NCBI GenBank assembly: GCA_019163335.1
Contig: JAFLKM010000009.1
Location: 1-53,198 of the forward strand
DNA from: Desulfobulbaceae bacterium
Lineage (GTDB): Bacteria > Desulfobacterota > Desulfobulbia > Desulfobulbales > Desulfocapsaceae
Reading direction: 5' to 3'
DNA length: 53,198 bases
Shown here: positions 8,544 through 19,304 of the stretch, piece by piece
How positions within the stretch are numbered: the stretch's first letter is position 1
Layout: each line of letters begins with the position of its first letter
The notes under the pieces: generated by a model
The model's input: only the letters and a program-made list of their open reading frames with translations
Database searches by the model: none
What the model was told of the DNA's origin: nothing
Program-made: the position numbers and the translations under genes

Positions 8544-10460
8544 TCATTGCATAACAGCCTGCTTAATGGCCTCCACAGCTATGCGATCGGCAAAATATTT
8601 CTGCATAACGGCCTTGGCAACCGGCCCTGCTCCAGAACCGCCATGCAAGCCATGCTCCACCAGAACCGTCACGGCAATTTCCGGGTCTTCGGCCGGGGCG
8701 TAACAAGTAAACCAGGCATGATCCCGATATTTATAAGGGATATCCTCTTCGCGAAGATGCTTATACTGTTCCAGCCGCACTACTTGTGCTGTGCCGGTCT
8801 TCCCCGCAATAGTTACCCCTGGGATACGAACCGTTCGGGCCGTTCCCCTGGCACCCTGGACAACATCAACCATCCCCGCACGGATCCATCCCAGATATTT
8901 TTTTTCATCCGCCTGAAGCTCACCCACCAGCTTCGGAGTAAACGACTCCAGGACTTTTCCATCCGCATCCGTAACACTTTCAATAAGCTGAGGAAGATAT
9001 CTCTTTCCCCCGTTAGCTATAGTGGCCGTCATTTGACAAAGCTGGAGAGGAGTAACCAAATTGAATCCCTGACCAATGGCCAGTGACAAGGTCTCTCCAT
9101 CCTGCCATTTCACCCCTTTCGCTTTTCTCTTCCACTCCTTGGTAGGGATGAGTCCGGCTTTTTCATGTTCTATCTCTGCCTGGGTCTTGATTCCCAGCCC
9201 AAGCTTATTGGCATACTCCGCCAAAACATCCACCCCAACCCGCATTCCGACCTGATAAAAATAGACATCACAGGACTCACTAATGGCCCGATGCAAGTCC
9301 ACCGTCCCGTGGCCTCCCTTTTTCCAGCAATTATAATCTCGATTCCCAAAGTTAATATGACCAGGGCAGAAAAAAGTCGTGTCTCTAGTGATCACTCCAC
9401 GCGCCAAACCGGCAAGAGCAGTCACCATTTTATAGGTTGAACCAGGCGGATACATGGCTTGAAATGCTTTATTAATAAGCGGATGTTTGGGATTATCCAG
9501 AAGAGCGTTCCAATTTTTCGTTGATATTCCTCCTTCAAAGTCTGCCAGATGCAGACGCGGGGTTGAGGCCAGCACTAACAACCTTCCGGTTTTCACCTCC
9601 AAGACCACCACCGCCCCGGATCGCTCATCTTTATCCATGGCTTCTTCCGCCGCCTGTTGCAGATTGATGTCGAGGGTCAGACGAACCTCATTGCCAGGAA
9701 TCGGTTCCGTATGGGCTAACAGCTGCTGTTCAAACCCCCGCGCGTTCACCTCGGAAGAATCACTCCCTTTATCGCCACGCAACTCATTTTCTCTAAGCTT
9801 CTCAAGCCCCATCTTACCGACGAGGTCTCCTCCCCGGTAAAAATCATCCTCTGCTTTTTCAAGCTCACTTTTACTGATTTCGCCGAGATAGCCAATGATA
9901 TGTGCTGCCATATCCCCGTAATGATATAATCGACTGGGAAAGACCTCAATGCGGATTCCTGGAAAATCCTTATTATGGGTTTCCAGATAGGCCAGAGTGT
10001 CCCAGCTCAGATTCTCCTTTAAGCGGATGGGAATATGTCTCTGTTTGCTCTCCGCGTCTCTGATCCGTTCCCAGAGAACCGACACATCTTCTTTCAATAT
10101 CACTGACAGACGTTTCAAAAGATCATCAACATCATTGGAGTCCTCACGCACTAAAACCACATTAAAGGACGGGTGGTTTGTCACGAGTTCCTTGCCATGA
10201 CGATCCAGAATGTCACCACGAGGAGGTGCCACTTCTCGAATACGTACACGATTATTGTCGGCCCTGTTTTTATACTCTTCTCCTTTATGAATCTGCAAAA
10301 ACCAGAGACGCAGGATAATGATCCCCATAAACAAAAGAACAATCAGGCCAACACTTAAGATCCGCCTTCTCAGGGAATCCAAGCCAGCCTGATCATACTC
10401 GGAGATTTCACCGAGTTCTTTTAAAAATTTACTTTTAATCAATTCTCTAAAACCCCACAT
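8544..10460 (-). CDS. mrdA: Penicillin-binding protein 2, elongasome transpeptidase
   Basis: This 638-residue class B PBP cross-links peptidoglycan during elongation with RodA. One N-terminal membrane anchor (about 33-56) is followed by the pedestal domain and the transpeptidase. The catalytic motifs are STYK (Ser341), SCD (396-398, the usual PBP2 form of SxN) and KTGT (554-557). The APPRGDILDRHG segment near residue 78 is typical of class B PBPs. It sits between mreD and rodA as in many mre operons. Confidence 0.97.
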   Translation of the reverse strand: MWGFRELIKSKFLKELGEISEYDQAGLDSLRRRILSVGLIVLLFMGIIILRLWFLQIHKGEEYKNRADNNRVRIREVAPPRGDILDRHGKELVTNHPSFNVVLVREDSNDVDDLLKRLSVILKEDVSVLWERIRDAESKQRHIPIRLKENLSWDTLAYLETHNKDFPGIRIEVFPSRLYHYGDMAAHIIGYLGEISKSELEKAEDDFYRGGDLVGKMGLEKLRENELRGDKGSDSSEVNARGFEQQLLAHTEPIPGNEVRLTLDINLQQAAEEAMDKDERSGAVVVLEVKTGRLLVLASTPRLHLADFEGGISTKNWNALLDNPKHPLINKAFQAMYPPGSTYKMVTALAGLARGVITRDTTFFCPGHINFGNRDYNCWKKGGHGTVDLHRAISESCDVYFYQVGMRVGVDVLAEYANKLGLGIKTQAEIEHEKAGLIPTKEWKRKAKGVKWQDGETLSLAIGQGFNLVTPLQLCQMTATIANGGKRYLPQLIESVTDADGKVLESFTPKLVGELQADEKKYLGWIRAGMVDVVQGARGTARTVRIPGVTIAGKTGTAQVVRLEQYKHLREEDIPYKYRDHAWFTCYAPAEDPEIAVTVLVEHGLHGGSGAGPVAKAVMQKYFADRIAVEAIKQAVMQ

Positions 10461-10490
10461 TCATATCATCCTGGCAACTTGTCATCCATT

Positions 10491-11048
10491 TCAACGAAAA
10501 TAATTGCCGGAACGCTTCCGCAGAATACGAGGACGGATGAAACGACGTTTGGATATCTGCTCAAACAGTTTATTGTACAAAAGAAAACAAGGAATTGAGG
10601 CCACAACCAGGAGCAATGTCTGCCGTACCATGGTAATCCATGACCACTCAGGCAGCACCTCTGGCAAGGCTATAAAATAGAAACTATAAAGACAGGAGTG
10701 ACCAACAAGATACGCAACGCCAACCAGAGGAATCTGGTAGACAGCTTCTTTCACCGGGCTATTTTCCTTTAGCATCTTAAGGAAAATAAAAAGGAAGAGA
10801 TACAGCAATGGATAGGTCCCCAGGTAAAGACCGGAAGCTACATCCATGATCCAACCAAAGGCAAGGACCAGCAACAACCCGCTCAACCAGTCGAAACGAT
10901 AGGCAAGGAAGGTTATCAGGACAAAAACAAGATCTGGAGTTCCCATCCAGGAAGGGAGGAAATACAAGACTGAAGACTGGCAGACAATAAGGACGAATCC
11001 AACCAACAAAAAGCTAAGTATCAGCATACGTATCCGGCCCCCAGGCAC
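10491..11048 (-). CDS. mreD: Rod shape-determining membrane protein MreD
   Basis: A 185-residue, strongly hydrophobic protein with five to six membrane segments, between mreC and mrdA. MreD is a poorly conserved inner-membrane member of the elongasome; the pattern of a short N-terminus, then QSSVLYFLPSWMGTPDLVFVL and DVASGLYLGTYPLLYL, matches the family. Two starts are plausible: GTG 11048, with no clear ribosome binding site but adding a basic RIR before the first helix, and ATG 11027, preceded by a G-rich run. Upstream lies an unusually wide gap for this operon (11,049-11,216). Confidence 0.88.
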   Translation of the reverse strand: MPGGRIRMLILSFLLVGFVLIVCQSSVLYFLPSWMGTPDLVFVLITFLAYRFDWLSGLLLVLAFGWIMDVASGLYLGTYPLLYLFLFIFLKMLKENSPVKEAVYQIPLVGVAYLVGHSCLYSFYFIALPEVLPEWSWITMVRQTLLLVVASIPCFLLYNKLFEQISKRRFIRPRILRKRSGNYFR

Positions 11049-11224
11049 TGCATGGAAAGCCTGCTCAAGATCCGCCAGTCCTCATTACGGATCATCCCCA
11101 TAATCCTCTTATAGGCCGAGAACACAGATGGAATCTGCTTCCCATGCCGTTCCCGGAGAGCGACTAAATGACACCGGTGGGGCGATATTTGCGTGTAAGA
11201 TGACAATTTCTGAATTTTAATCAA
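11021..11224 (-). CDS. Possible 67-codon reading frame between mreC and mreD
   Basis: A frame starting TTG at 11224 overlaps the mreC stop in a TTGATTAA arrangement and ends within the 5' end of mreD, exactly filling the only large gap of the operon. The product would be basic and Cys/His-containing, beginning (M)IKIQKLSSYTQISPHRC. No ribosome binding site and no recognised domain are seen. It may be chance; it is listed because of its fit to the gap. Confidence 0.2.
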   Translation of the reverse strand: MIKIQKLSSYTQISPHRCHLVALRERHGKQIPSVFSAYKRIMGMIRNEDWRILSRLSMQCLGAGYVC

Positions 11225-12104
11225 CAGCAGGTGGTACTGTTATTCCCATCTCTTCAGCAATTTTCTGTCTTTCGGAGAGATCAATAAAAACCATCTCCAG
11301 TCTTCCAAAATCAACAACGGGTGCAACTTCGATCTCCTGAAACATTCCACGCCGCTTTGAACGTACCTCCGAGACCGTCCCCAAGGGAATGCCTGATGGA
11401 AAAACCCCACCGACACCGGCTGTCACAACCCGATCACCGACCTCAACTTCAGCATTTTTCAAGACATAATAGAGGACATATCCTTTATCAGCCGCTCCTT
11501 TTAAAATACCACGCACCCGATTCTTCTGAATCATGGCATCAACGGCGCTGCTCGGGGCATTGGTCAAAAGAATCTTGGCATAATTATCAGAAACCTGAAT
11601 GACCTGGCCCACAACCCCTAAAGAAGTCCGAGCCACCATCCCCTTAATCACACCATCATTTTTCCCTCTGTCCACAATCAAGGTCTTAAACCAGAAGGAT
11701 GGATCTTTTCCAACCACTCGCGCGGTTAGAGCAGGAAAGTTTTCCACTTTTTTAAAGGCAAGCTCATTCTCCAGATAGCGATTGCGCGCATAGGCCTCGC
11801 GCAGCTGATCCAACTGCTGCTGATAATCAACAATCTTCAAGCGTAACTGCTTATTATCATCCCTGATATTCCACAAGGCAAGATAATCACCGGCAAAGGC
11901 CTGGAAAGAGTTCGTCAATTTCGAAGCTCCACCCTGAATTGGCCCCAAACTTTGCATGATCATCTGCTGAACCACCCCGAATTGGCCACCAACAGTGGAT
12001 CCAAAGAGAAAAAGGGCCAGTGTGAGCAATACCCCGCAAAGAACAAGCAGCCTCGCCGTTACAAAACGAGACTGCGTCTTTTTAACATTTGTCGGTTTCT
12101 TCAA
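11217..12104 (-). CDS. mreC: Rod shape-determining protein MreC
   Basis: MreC is a bitopic periplasmic scaffold that connects MreB and PBP2. The 295 residues have a basic cytoplasmic N-terminus (KKPTNVKKTQSRFVTAR), one membrane helix (about 18-37), a coiled coil (about 75-120) and the beta-barrel core with FWFKTLIVDRGKNDGV, GVVGQV and LLTNAPSSAVDAMI. Length is typical. It follows mreB by 94 bp. Confidence 0.97.
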   Translation of the reverse strand: MKKPTNVKKTQSRFVTARLLVLCGVLLTLALFLFGSTVGGQFGVVQQMIMQSLGPIQGGASKLTNSFQAFAGDYLALWNIRDDNKQLRLKIVDYQQQLDQLREAYARNRYLENELAFKKVENFPALTARVVGKDPSFWFKTLIVDRGKNDGVIKGMVARTSLGVVGQVIQVSDNYAKILLTNAPSSAVDAMIQKNRVRGILKGAADKGYVLYYVLKNAEVEVGDRVVTAGVGGVFPSGIPLGTVSEVRSKRRGMFQEIEVAPVVDFGRLEMVFIDLSERQKIAEEMGITVPPAVD

Positions 12105-12198
12105 AACTCTTTATTCATCAATGATGACCACCAGAAATAACAATCCATGAAAAGCATTATTCCTCACAGTCAGACCTGGAAAAATTTGAAACAACGCC

Positions 12199-13239
<1,041 letters not shown>

Positions 13240-13302
13240 TCATCCCTTATAAAAAAACATACACTGACATTCGAGACATTATTTACAATTAAAAAGTCTA
13301 AT

Positions 13303-13331
13303 ATTTTACCAAAACGCCTTACTATAAGCAA
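13303..13331 (-). promoter_or_regulatory. Candidate sigma-70 promoter of the mre operon
   Basis: On the minus strand, TTGCTT (13331-13326), 17 bases and TAAAAT (13308-13303) lie about 60 bp before the expected end of the mreB leader. Confidence 0.5.
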
Positions 13332-13383
13332 TAAATATACCCCTATCCCCAACGAAACAAAAGAAAAAAACAAGAAAAAGAAT

Positions 13384-13412
13384 TTGACATCATCAAAATT
13401 TCCTGGTATTAA
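13384..13412 (+). promoter_or_regulatory. Promoter of tRNA-Ala
   Basis: Consensus TTGACA (13384-13389), a 17-base spacer and TATTAA (13407-13412) place the start about 20 nt before the tRNA. The flanks are very AT-rich. Confidence 0.7.
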
Positions 13413-13440
13413 AATTTTGTTTTTTAAAATATAAAAAATT

Positions 13441-13516
<76 letters not shown>

Positions 13517-13528
13517 TTACGACATTTT

Positions 13529-13566
13529 AGGCCGGTTTCAGGTTCATCCTGGAGCTGGCCTTTTTT
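13529..13566 (+). terminator. Terminator of tRNA-Ala
   Basis: Arms AGGCC (13529-13533) and GGCCT (13557-13561) with an inner CAGG/CCTG stem, followed by six T. A close relative of this hairpin occurs upstream of serS at 14146-14184. Confidence 0.8.
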
Positions 13567-14145
13567 GTTTCCAGCATCATCCAATGCCGTCCAAATTATT
13601 CATAAAAACATTGTAATTCAAGACAGATAAACTTAAAAAAATGCACGTCTAATTATCTCAACAAGCCCCTCTTTCCCTTCTCTTTTGTCCGAAAAATCCA
13701 TCAGTGTACATTGTAAGCTAATCGTTTTTTGGGGCCTTCTATATGCCAAAAGGCCCCAAAAAACTAACCGGAGACGCCCAAAAGAAGAAAATCCACATGA
13801 CTACGAGGATCGCGCCGTTTACGAATCTCTGAAATTCTTGCCTAAGCAATCAGAACTGATGATTTCTCAAGATTGGGGACAAATATGAATTACTCTCACC
13901 GTTCTTATAAAAATTTCAAAACGCCGGTTGATAAAACAGCATCAAAATGACTCTTTGATCAGGTAAAAAAGATGGACTGGAACTAGATTCAGTGCTATTT
14001 TTGAGAACATCAAAAAAATAGTTTCTCATGAGACGTTAAGCTTTCAGGAGGCTTTTAAGGGGGCTCTGTATTTTTTCAAAAAAAGTAAAACTAGCCATTT
14101 CATTGAGTTACGCCATCTGTTCGAGCGAGCGTAACATATGATTAA
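13567..14145. other. Gene-free stretch between tRNA-Ala and serS
   Basis: I see no gene with a supported start or family. It holds a perfect 15-bp palindrome at 13724-13764 and, at its right end, a short copy of the tRNA-Ala T-arm (14119-14133). A 67-codon frame at 13685-13888 runs through the palindrome and is not believed. The stretch looks like decayed or relic DNA. Confidence 0.5.
13724..13764. terminator. Orphan bidirectional terminator-like palindrome
   Basis: GTTTTTTGGGGCCTT (13724-13738) is the exact reverse complement of AAGGCCCCAAAAAAC (13750-13764), with an 11-base loop. GC core plus outer T/A runs give a terminator on either strand, yet no gene ends beside it. Confidence 0.6.
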
Positions 14146-14184
14146 GGCCAGCTTTTAGGGTTATCCTGAGACTGGCTTTTTTTT
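14146..14184 (+). terminator. Terminator-like hairpin just upstream of serS (attenuator candidate)
   Basis: GCCAG (14147-14151) pairs with CTGGC (14172-14176), with an inner AGG/CCT stem, followed by eight T. The serS ATG follows after only about 33 bp, too little for a separate promoter and leader, so serS transcription probably passes through this hairpin. No T-box specifier or antiterminator sequence is recognised. It may instead be a relic of a tRNA terminator. Confidence 0.55.
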
Positions 14185-14217
14185 CGCCAATAACATAACC
14201 CCATACCGAATCCCATT

Positions 14218-15495
14218 ATGCTTGAACTCCGATTTATCCGAGAAAATCTGGAACTGGTTAAGGAAAAAACGGCCAAACGCGGCCTGAGCATAGACAAGCT
14301 AACTGACTTCGCAATTGTTGATCAGGAAAGGCTCGCCCTCCTTTCAGAAGCAGAGGCACTGAAGAACAAACGTAATATCGTATCAAAAGAAATCGCCATT
14401 CTCAAAAAGGGCAGCCCCGAAGACAATGCCTTGGCCGAGCCCATGGTCATAGAAATGCGCAAAACCTCAGACCGGATAAAAGAGTTGGATGATCAACTGA
14501 CAGACATCCAAGCCCGTCTCCAGGAAATTGTCATGGCCATCCCCAATCTGTGCAGTGATTCGGTACCCAGTGGCCAGAGCGATCAGGACAATATCGAGAT
14601 CAGACAATGGGGAAGCAAGCCCACTTTTCCCTTCCAACCCAAGCCCCACTGGGAAGTTGGCGAAGCCCTGAAAATCCTCGATTTTGAACGGGCAGCCAAG
14701 ATTACCGGTGCCAGATTTTCCCTGCTCAGGGGTATTGCCTCAAGGCTTGAACGGGCGCTGATCAACTTCATGCTCGATCTGCACACGCAGCGTCATGGCT
14801 ATGAAGAAATTCTACCGCCATTCCTGGTAAATTCGGCATCCATGACCGCCACCGGCCAGTTGCCAAAATTTGAAGAAGACCTGTTCCGCATCAAGGACTG
14901 GGATCTCTACCTGATCCCCACGGCCGAGGTGCCGGTCACCAACATCTACCGCGACGAGACTCTGGAAGAAAACATTCTTCCCCTTAAATTAACCGCCTAT
15001 ACCCCCTGTTTCCGCTCTGAGGCTGGTTCCCATGGCCGTGACACAAGGGGATTAATCCGACAGCATCAGTTTGACAAGGTTGAACTAGTCAAGTTCACAC
15101 GACCGGAAGAATCCGCCCAAGAACTTGAACTGCTCCTGGCTGACGCTGAAGAAGTCCTGCAACTCCTTGGTCTGCACTACCGGGTTGTCAAGCTTTGCAG
15201 CGGCGACCTTGGCTTCTCAGCCACTCAGACCTACGACATCGAGGTCTGGCTGCCAGGCCAGGAAACCTACCGGGAGATTTCCTCCTGCTCGAACTTTCTT
15301 GACTTTCAGGCTCGCCGCGGAGGCATCCGCTACCGCCCCAATGGCCAGAAAAAAAGCCGTCTGGTGCATACCCTCAACGGCTCAGGACTCGCTGTGGGAC
15401 GTACCCTTCTGGCTATTCTGGAAAACTATCAGCAGGAAGACGGGACGCTCAAAATTCCAGAGATACTTGCCCCGTATTTCAAAAACCGATTTTAA
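14218..15495 (+). CDS. serS: Seryl-tRNA synthetase
   Basis: A 425-residue class II synthetase that charges tRNA-Ser (and tRNA-Sec). It has the N-terminal antiparallel coiled-coil arm (about 1-110) that grips the long variable arm, then the catalytic domain with motif 2 [24 protein letters not shown]-like region (about 261-284) and motif 3 with [11 protein letters not shown]. The start is certain from family alignment ([17 protein letters not shown]), but no Shine-Dalgarno sequence precedes it, and a terminator-like hairpin lies immediately upstream. Confidence 0.98.
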   Translation: MLELRFIRENLELVKEKTAKRGLSIDKLTDFAIVDQERLALLSEAEALKNKRNIVSKEIAILKKGSPEDNALAEPMVIEMRKTSDRIKELDDQLTDIQARLQEIVMAIPNLCSDSVPSGQSDQDNIEIRQWGSKPTFPFQPKPHWEVGEALKILDFERAAKITGARFSLLRGIASRLERALINFMLDLHTQRHGYEEILPPFLVNSASMTATGQLPKFEEDLFRIKDWDLYLIPTAEVPVTNIYRDETLEENILPLKLTAYTPCFRSEAGSHGRDTRGLIRQHQFDKVELVKFTRPEESAQELELLLADAEEVLQLLGLHYRVVKLCSGDLGFSATQTYDIEVWLPGQETYREISSCSNFLDFQARRGGIRYRPNGQKKSRLVHTLNGSGLAVGRTLLAILENYQQEDGTLKIPEILAPYFKNRF

Positions 15496-15521
15496 GGCAA
15501 CCTTTTTTTACTCTTTCTTCA

Positions 15522-15550
15522 TTGTAACAGAGAGGCAAACAGGCTATAAT
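15522..15550 (+). promoter_or_regulatory. Candidate promoter of tRNA-Pro
   Basis: TTGTAA (15522-15527), 17 bases and a perfect TATAAT (15545-15550) lie between serS and tRNA-Pro, giving a precursor leader of about 80 nt. The -10 lies in an AT palindrome. Confidence 0.5.
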
Positions 15551-15635
15551 TTTCAAAATTATAAAAAAAAACTAACATGCTTTAAAGACAAACGTATCCA
15601 TTAGAATGGGGTACACCAAATAAATTGAAGCACAT

Positions 15636-15712
15636 CGGGGAGTGGCTCAGTCTGGTAGAGCGCAGCGTTCGGGACGCTGAGGCCGGAGGTTCGAATCCTC
15701 TCTTCCCGACCA
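15636..15712 (+). tRNA. tRNA-Pro (anticodon CGG), integration target
   Basis: A complete 77-nt tRNA: acceptor CGGGGAG with CTTCCCG, D-arm GCTC/GAGC, anticodon stem CAGCG/CGCTG with loop TTCGGGA (anticodon CGG), T-arm GGAGG/CCTCT, discriminator A and encoded CCA. Its last 17 nt recur as a direct repeat at 36401-36417, so it marks the left end of an integrated island. Confidence 0.98.
15696..15712 (+). repeat. Left attachment repeat (attL core)
   Basis: TCCTCTCTTCCCGACCA forms the 3' end of tRNA-Pro and is identical to 36401-36417. Tyrosine integrases commonly recombine in tRNA 3' ends and rebuild the tRNA, as seen here. Confidence 0.85.
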
Positions 15713-15723
15713 TTTACAAATTA

Positions 15724-15765
15724 GTCCAGCAATTTCAACATATTGCTGGACTTTTGTTTTTTTTT
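15724..15765 (+). terminator. Terminator after tRNA-Pro, island-derived
   Basis: GTCCAGCAA (15724-15732) pairs with TTGCTGGAC (15743-15751), followed by TTTTG and nine T. As it lies inside the island boundary, it has replaced the tRNA's original terminator (see 36412-36437). Confidence 0.9.
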
Positions 15766-15827
15766 CATTCCGGTTAATCGGCATTGCTTTTGAGAGCTTT
15801 CTCGACGGGGCAATCCTGGCTGAGTTG

Positions 15828-18065
15828 CTAACATAACCTTGTTGGACCAGCTTCGTGCACATCATGCCCCCCCCACTTCTCCAACACCGCCGCCAGTTCA
15901 TCCTTCCTTACCGGTTTGGACAGATAATCATCCATGCCGGCCTTAACACACCGCTCCCGGTCGCCCGTCATGGCGTTAGCGGTCATGGCGATGATCGGCA
16001 CCTTATGATTCAACACCTTTGATTCCGGATTACGGATCTTACTGGTCGCTTCAAAACCATCCATCTCCGGCATCATGCAGTCCATAAGAACAATATCGTA
16101 ATCGATCAGCTCCAGTGCCTGAACTGCTTCAAGTCCATTAGCCGCAACATCCGCCTTATACCCCAATTTGCCAAGGATGCCCTGCGCCACCTTCAGGTTG
16201 AAACTATTATCCTCAGCCAGAAGGATACGGATGCGGCGAGTTGCCACTTCTGCAACTGATTGCTGAAAAGCTGCCGCCTGTGAGGTTATCTGGTTTTGAT
16301 CTCTTAATCCCAGCATCTGGGCAATACATTCATGCAGCTGTGTTTGTCGCACCGGTTTGGGGACATATCCGACAATCCCCAAATCCTTGAGCTGCGGCGC
16401 AATGCCTTGATGACCAGGAGTGGTCACCATTATCAGCAGGGTACTTTCAAGCGATGGATCCTCTTTGATGCGGCGACTTAGCTCAAGACCGTCCATCCCC
16501 GGCATCTTCTGGTCAATCAGGGCAACACGAAATGGCTCTCCAACGTCAAACGCTTCCCGCATGAGTGCCAGGGCTGATACACCATCAACAGCCGTCTCGG
16601 ATTTGCAACCCCAGAGGCTCAACAGGGTAATCATCAACCTCCGATGGGTGGCATTATCGTCAACCACGAGAACCTTTGTGCCGGTTATGTCCTGTTCGGA
16701 TGAAACCCCAGCACTTTGTGATGTATCAGGATTTCCTTTTCCAAAGCACACCGTGAACCAGAAGGTCGAGCCTATCCCCTTCTCGCTCTCAATGCCTATC
16801 TCGCCCCCCATAAGTTCCGTCAACTGCTTACAGATAGCCAAGCCCAAACCGGTGCCGCCGTATTTGCGGGTGGTGGAACCATCCACCTGAGTAAAGGGAC
16901 TGAAGATGGCAGCACGCCTATCCTCCGGTATGCCAATGCCGGTATCCGTTATCTCAAAGCGGATAACAACAGTCTCTTCACTTTCTAATGCAAGCCGTGC
17001 GCCGATAACAATTTCACCCTTGTGGGTAAACTTGATGGAATTTCCGGCCAAATTGGTAATGATCTGACGCAACCGGCCGGGATCGCCCTTCAGATTGGTC
17101 GGCACATCAGGATCAATCCGGCAGATCAGCTCTAAACCCGCCTGTGATGCTCGCGTTGCCAGCATTTCAGCGGTATCTTCCATGGTCGTTCTGAGGTCGA
17201 AATTAAGTAGTTCAATATCCAGCTTGCCTGCTTCAATCTTGGAAAAATCAAGGATATCGTTGATCAGTCCCAGCAGGTTCTCGCCGCTTTTATTAACTAT
17301 CTCAACATAGCCGCGCTGTTCTTCGGTCAGTTCAGTTTCAAGCAGAAGACCGGTCATGCCGATGACACCATTCATCGGCGTGCGGATTTCATGGCTCATG
17401 GTTGCAAGGAATTCGGATTTAACACGGTTGGCTGCCTCAGCCATTTCCACTGCAGACTGAAGGGCCCGGGTCCTCTCAAACACCCGCTCTTCCAATGTAG
17501 AAAGATTGTAGCGCAGCTGATTCTGATATGCCAGACTTTCTAATGCATATGCTGTTGTATAGAGAATAATCGTTAATACGTTCTGCAGAGATGCATCCAG
17601 ATGCTCAGCGTTATCCGTCATTATTCCTATAAACATGCCCAGGATACGTTTACGGGTGGAAATAGAATGGAGTATTACCACATACCCATTTCCGGCAGAA
17701 GCAACCATTGGCTGATTCCTGTTCAACGCCCACGAAAAAGTTCCGTCCAGTACGGTATGCTCAAACAGAGTATTCAGGACGAGACAGGACTTAGATGGAT
17801 TGCACGCAACAAGCTCAAAAGAACCGTCATCACAACTTTCAAAACACCCAACTGCCTGCAGAGGCATTAATCTTCTGATCTGGGACAGTGTTGCTACATA
17901 CACATCTTTTTCAGATTCGGCTTTTCCAAGATCATTCTGAAATTCTCCATTGGATGCCAGTGTATCCAGTAACGAAACGTACTGCCTGTTAGCCTCCTCC
18001 AAATAAGTGTTGCGTTCCTCTAAAGATAACTCCAGCTCAGAGTATGCTTCGCCCTTCGGTTTCAT
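15828..18065 (-). CDS. Cytoplasmic hybrid histidine kinase with two receivers
   Basis: A 745-residue sensor with no membrane segment. An N-terminal coiled coil (about 10-55) leads to a GAF-like region (about 55-185), then HisKA with SHEIRTP (His225), HATPase ([23 protein letters not shown]), receiver 1 (Asp518) and receiver 2 (Asp662, [11 protein letters not shown]). There is no HPt domain, so phosphate must pass to a separate HPt such as that at 21125-21463. The start overlaps the HDOD gene's stop by four bases, so the two are translationally coupled. From the H box onward it is nearly identical to the kinase at 21536-25051. Confidence 0.95.
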   Translation of the reverse strand: MKPKGEAYSELELSLEERNTYLEEANRQYVSLLDTLASNGEFQNDLGKAESEKDVYVATLSQIRRLMPLQAVGCFESCDDGSFELVACNPSKSCLVLNTLFEHTVLDGTFSWALNRNQPMVASAGNGYVVILHSISTRKRILGMFIGIMTDNAEHLDASLQNVLTIILYTTAYALESLAYQNQLRYNLSTLEERVFERTRALQSAVEMAEAANRVKSEFLATMSHEIRTPMNGVIGMTGLLLETELTEEQRGYVEIVNKSGENLLGLINDILDFSKIEAGKLDIELLNFDLRTTMEDTAEMLATRASQAGLELICRIDPDVPTNLKGDPGRLRQIITNLAGNSIKFTHKGEIVIGARLALESEETVVIRFEITDTGIGIPEDRRAAIFSPFTQVDGSTTRKYGGTGLGLAICKQLTELMGGEIGIESEKGIGSTFWFTVCFGKGNPDTSQSAGVSSEQDITGTKVLVVDDNATHRRLMITLLSLWGCKSETAVDGVSALALMREAFDVGEPFRVALIDQKMPGMDGLELSRRIKEDPSLESTLLIMVTTPGHQGIAPQLKDLGIVGYVPKPVRQTQLHECIAQMLGLRDQNQITSQAAAFQQSVAEVATRRIRILLAEDNSFNLKVAQGILGKLGYKADVAANGLEAVQALELIDYDIVLMDCMMPEMDGFEATSKIRNPESKVLNHKVPIIAMTANAMTGDRERCVKAGMDDYLSKPVRKDELAAVLEKWGGHDVHEAGPTRLC
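15866..17412 (-). repeat. Kinase/receiver duplication, copy 1
   Basis: About 1.55 kb encoding HisKA-HATPase-REC-REC matches 21567-23112 in the same orientation at high nucleotide identity, by eye close to 90%. Similarity ends sharply at the H box; the sensor regions are unrelated. Confidence 0.85.
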
Positions 18066-18931
18066 ACTGCCTCCGACAATATTGCACAGGACTCTTCTAT
18101 CTGTGTCTCAGACTGTTTAATAATTGTATCAAGCTGACTTACCGGAATACCAAGCATTTCCCATGCGGTATTGTTGATCGGCGGCACGAGCCAGTCCTCG
18201 GTCTGGCTATATCCCATTGTATGACACATGATATCCGCAAGGTGAATGGTTGCAGCTTCCAGGGGATACCGTGACGCAGACGCAGGAGAATGGTGGAACG
18301 CAATCGGTTCTGAAATATTAAGAGGAATCCCCCAACTGGCCATGAGAGTGCTCCCCACAGTGCTATGCTCAAAACCAAGGTGTTTTTGCTCTGTACTATA
18401 ATAGAGCTCGTTACTGTTTGTTCTGTCCTGAAGAATTTCCTTAACGTTCTCAGGTATTGCACTGCACATCACCAAAAAACCTATATCATGCAACATGCCT
18501 GCTACAAAAAGGCGTTCCTGATTTACGTCTCTCCGATACGTTGAGATGCTTCGCGACAAAATACCGCAGGCGATATTATGTTTCCAAAATGACTTCATAT
18601 TTAACATATCGTTCGGGATACCGCTAAAAGATCCCATGACGGATACAGCCAGGGCCAGATCCCGCAACTGCTGGATACCAATCAAGGTCAAAGCCTTGGT
18701 GACCGAATCAATATGAGCGTGATATCCAAAAAGAGGACTGTTCGCGAGTTTTAGAAGCCGTAACGTTAACCCCTGATCTTCGTTGATTATCCGTCCAATG
18801 TCGGCGAGGGAACTCCGAGGATGATTGATCTTTTCATTCAGGCGATCATAAAAAAAAGGCAGAGAATATACCGTTTGTGTCTGTTCGACTATGCTTTCAA
18901 TTGTTGGTGTTTTAGAGTTACTGTTGATCAT
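18062..18931 (-). CDS. HDOD domain protein
   Basis: A 289-residue HDOD protein, a degenerate HD-phosphohydrolase fold used as a signalling module. Visible segments are [24 protein letters not shown], with LRDLALAVS, and [11 protein letters not shown], which keeps an His-Asp pair; most HDOD proteins lack full metal ligands and no enzyme activity is claimed. It overlaps the small upstream gene by 14 bp and the downstream hybrid kinase by 4 bp, so the three form a tightly coupled unit. Confidence 0.92.
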   Translation of the reverse strand: MINSNSKTPTIESIVEQTQTVYSLPFFYDRLNEKINHPRSSLADIGRIINEDQGLTLRLLKLANSPLFGYHAHIDSVTKALTLIGIQQLRDLALAVSVMGSFSGIPNDMLNMKSFWKHNIACGILSRSISTYRRDVNQERLFVAGMLHDIGFLVMCSAIPENVKEILQDRTNSNELYYSTEQKHLGFEHSTVGSTLMASWGIPLNISEPIAFHHSPASASRYPLEAATIHLADIMCHTMGYSQTEDWLVPPINNTAWEMLGIPVSQLDTIIKQSETQIEESCAILSEAV

Positions 18932-19250
18932 GTTGTACCTTCCGTATCACAGCCAGACGAAAAAGTTCGCAGATGGCAGGATGCTCGATATCTGTTCTGC
19001 AATACTTTGAAAGCAATGTGTTCCTTGCCTGATCCAATTTTTCCTGAGTAATGTTATCCATCAGAACGTTTTCGACAGCACCATCCAGACCGACGATATC
19101 AGCCTCGGCAATTCCCCAGGTGCGAAAGATGAAAAGATGTTTTGCCTCAAGTTCAACCCCCTCAGCAAGAAGAAGTCTACCGCTTTTGTCGCATACCTTG
19201 GCAGCCAGAATCATACCTGGCTCAAGATTTTCAAGTGTTACCATTGACAT
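18918..19250 (-). CDS. Small HDOD-associated protein (DUF3391-like)
   Basis: A 110-residue protein beginning MSMVTLENLEPGMILAAKV and continuing with RLLLAEGVELEAKHLFIFRTWGI. This pattern resembles the small N-terminal domain found before HD-GYP or beside HDOD proteins. The function is unknown. GAGG precedes the ATG, and it overlaps the HDOD gene, suggesting the products interact. Confidence 0.8.
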   Translation of the reverse strand: MSMVTLENLEPGMILAAKVCDKSGRLLLAEGVELEAKHLFIFRTWGIAEADIVGLDGAVENVLMDNITQEKLDQARNTLLSKYCRTDIEHPAICELFRLAVIRKVQHDQQ

Positions 19251-19304
19251 TAAAACGCCTCATGTTTTTCTGGTTAATGCTTTCGTCATAGGAAATTGCA
19301 TCCG

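Noticed and set aside
8391-9086. Plus-strand frame of 231 codons opposite rodA/mrdA
   Set aside because: Antisense shadow of two certain genes.
15647-15901. Minus-strand frame of 84 codons over tRNA-Pro
   Set aside because: Its [19 protein letters not shown] end is a known artefact of antisense tRNA-Pro, and it overlaps the hybrid kinase 3' end in another frame.
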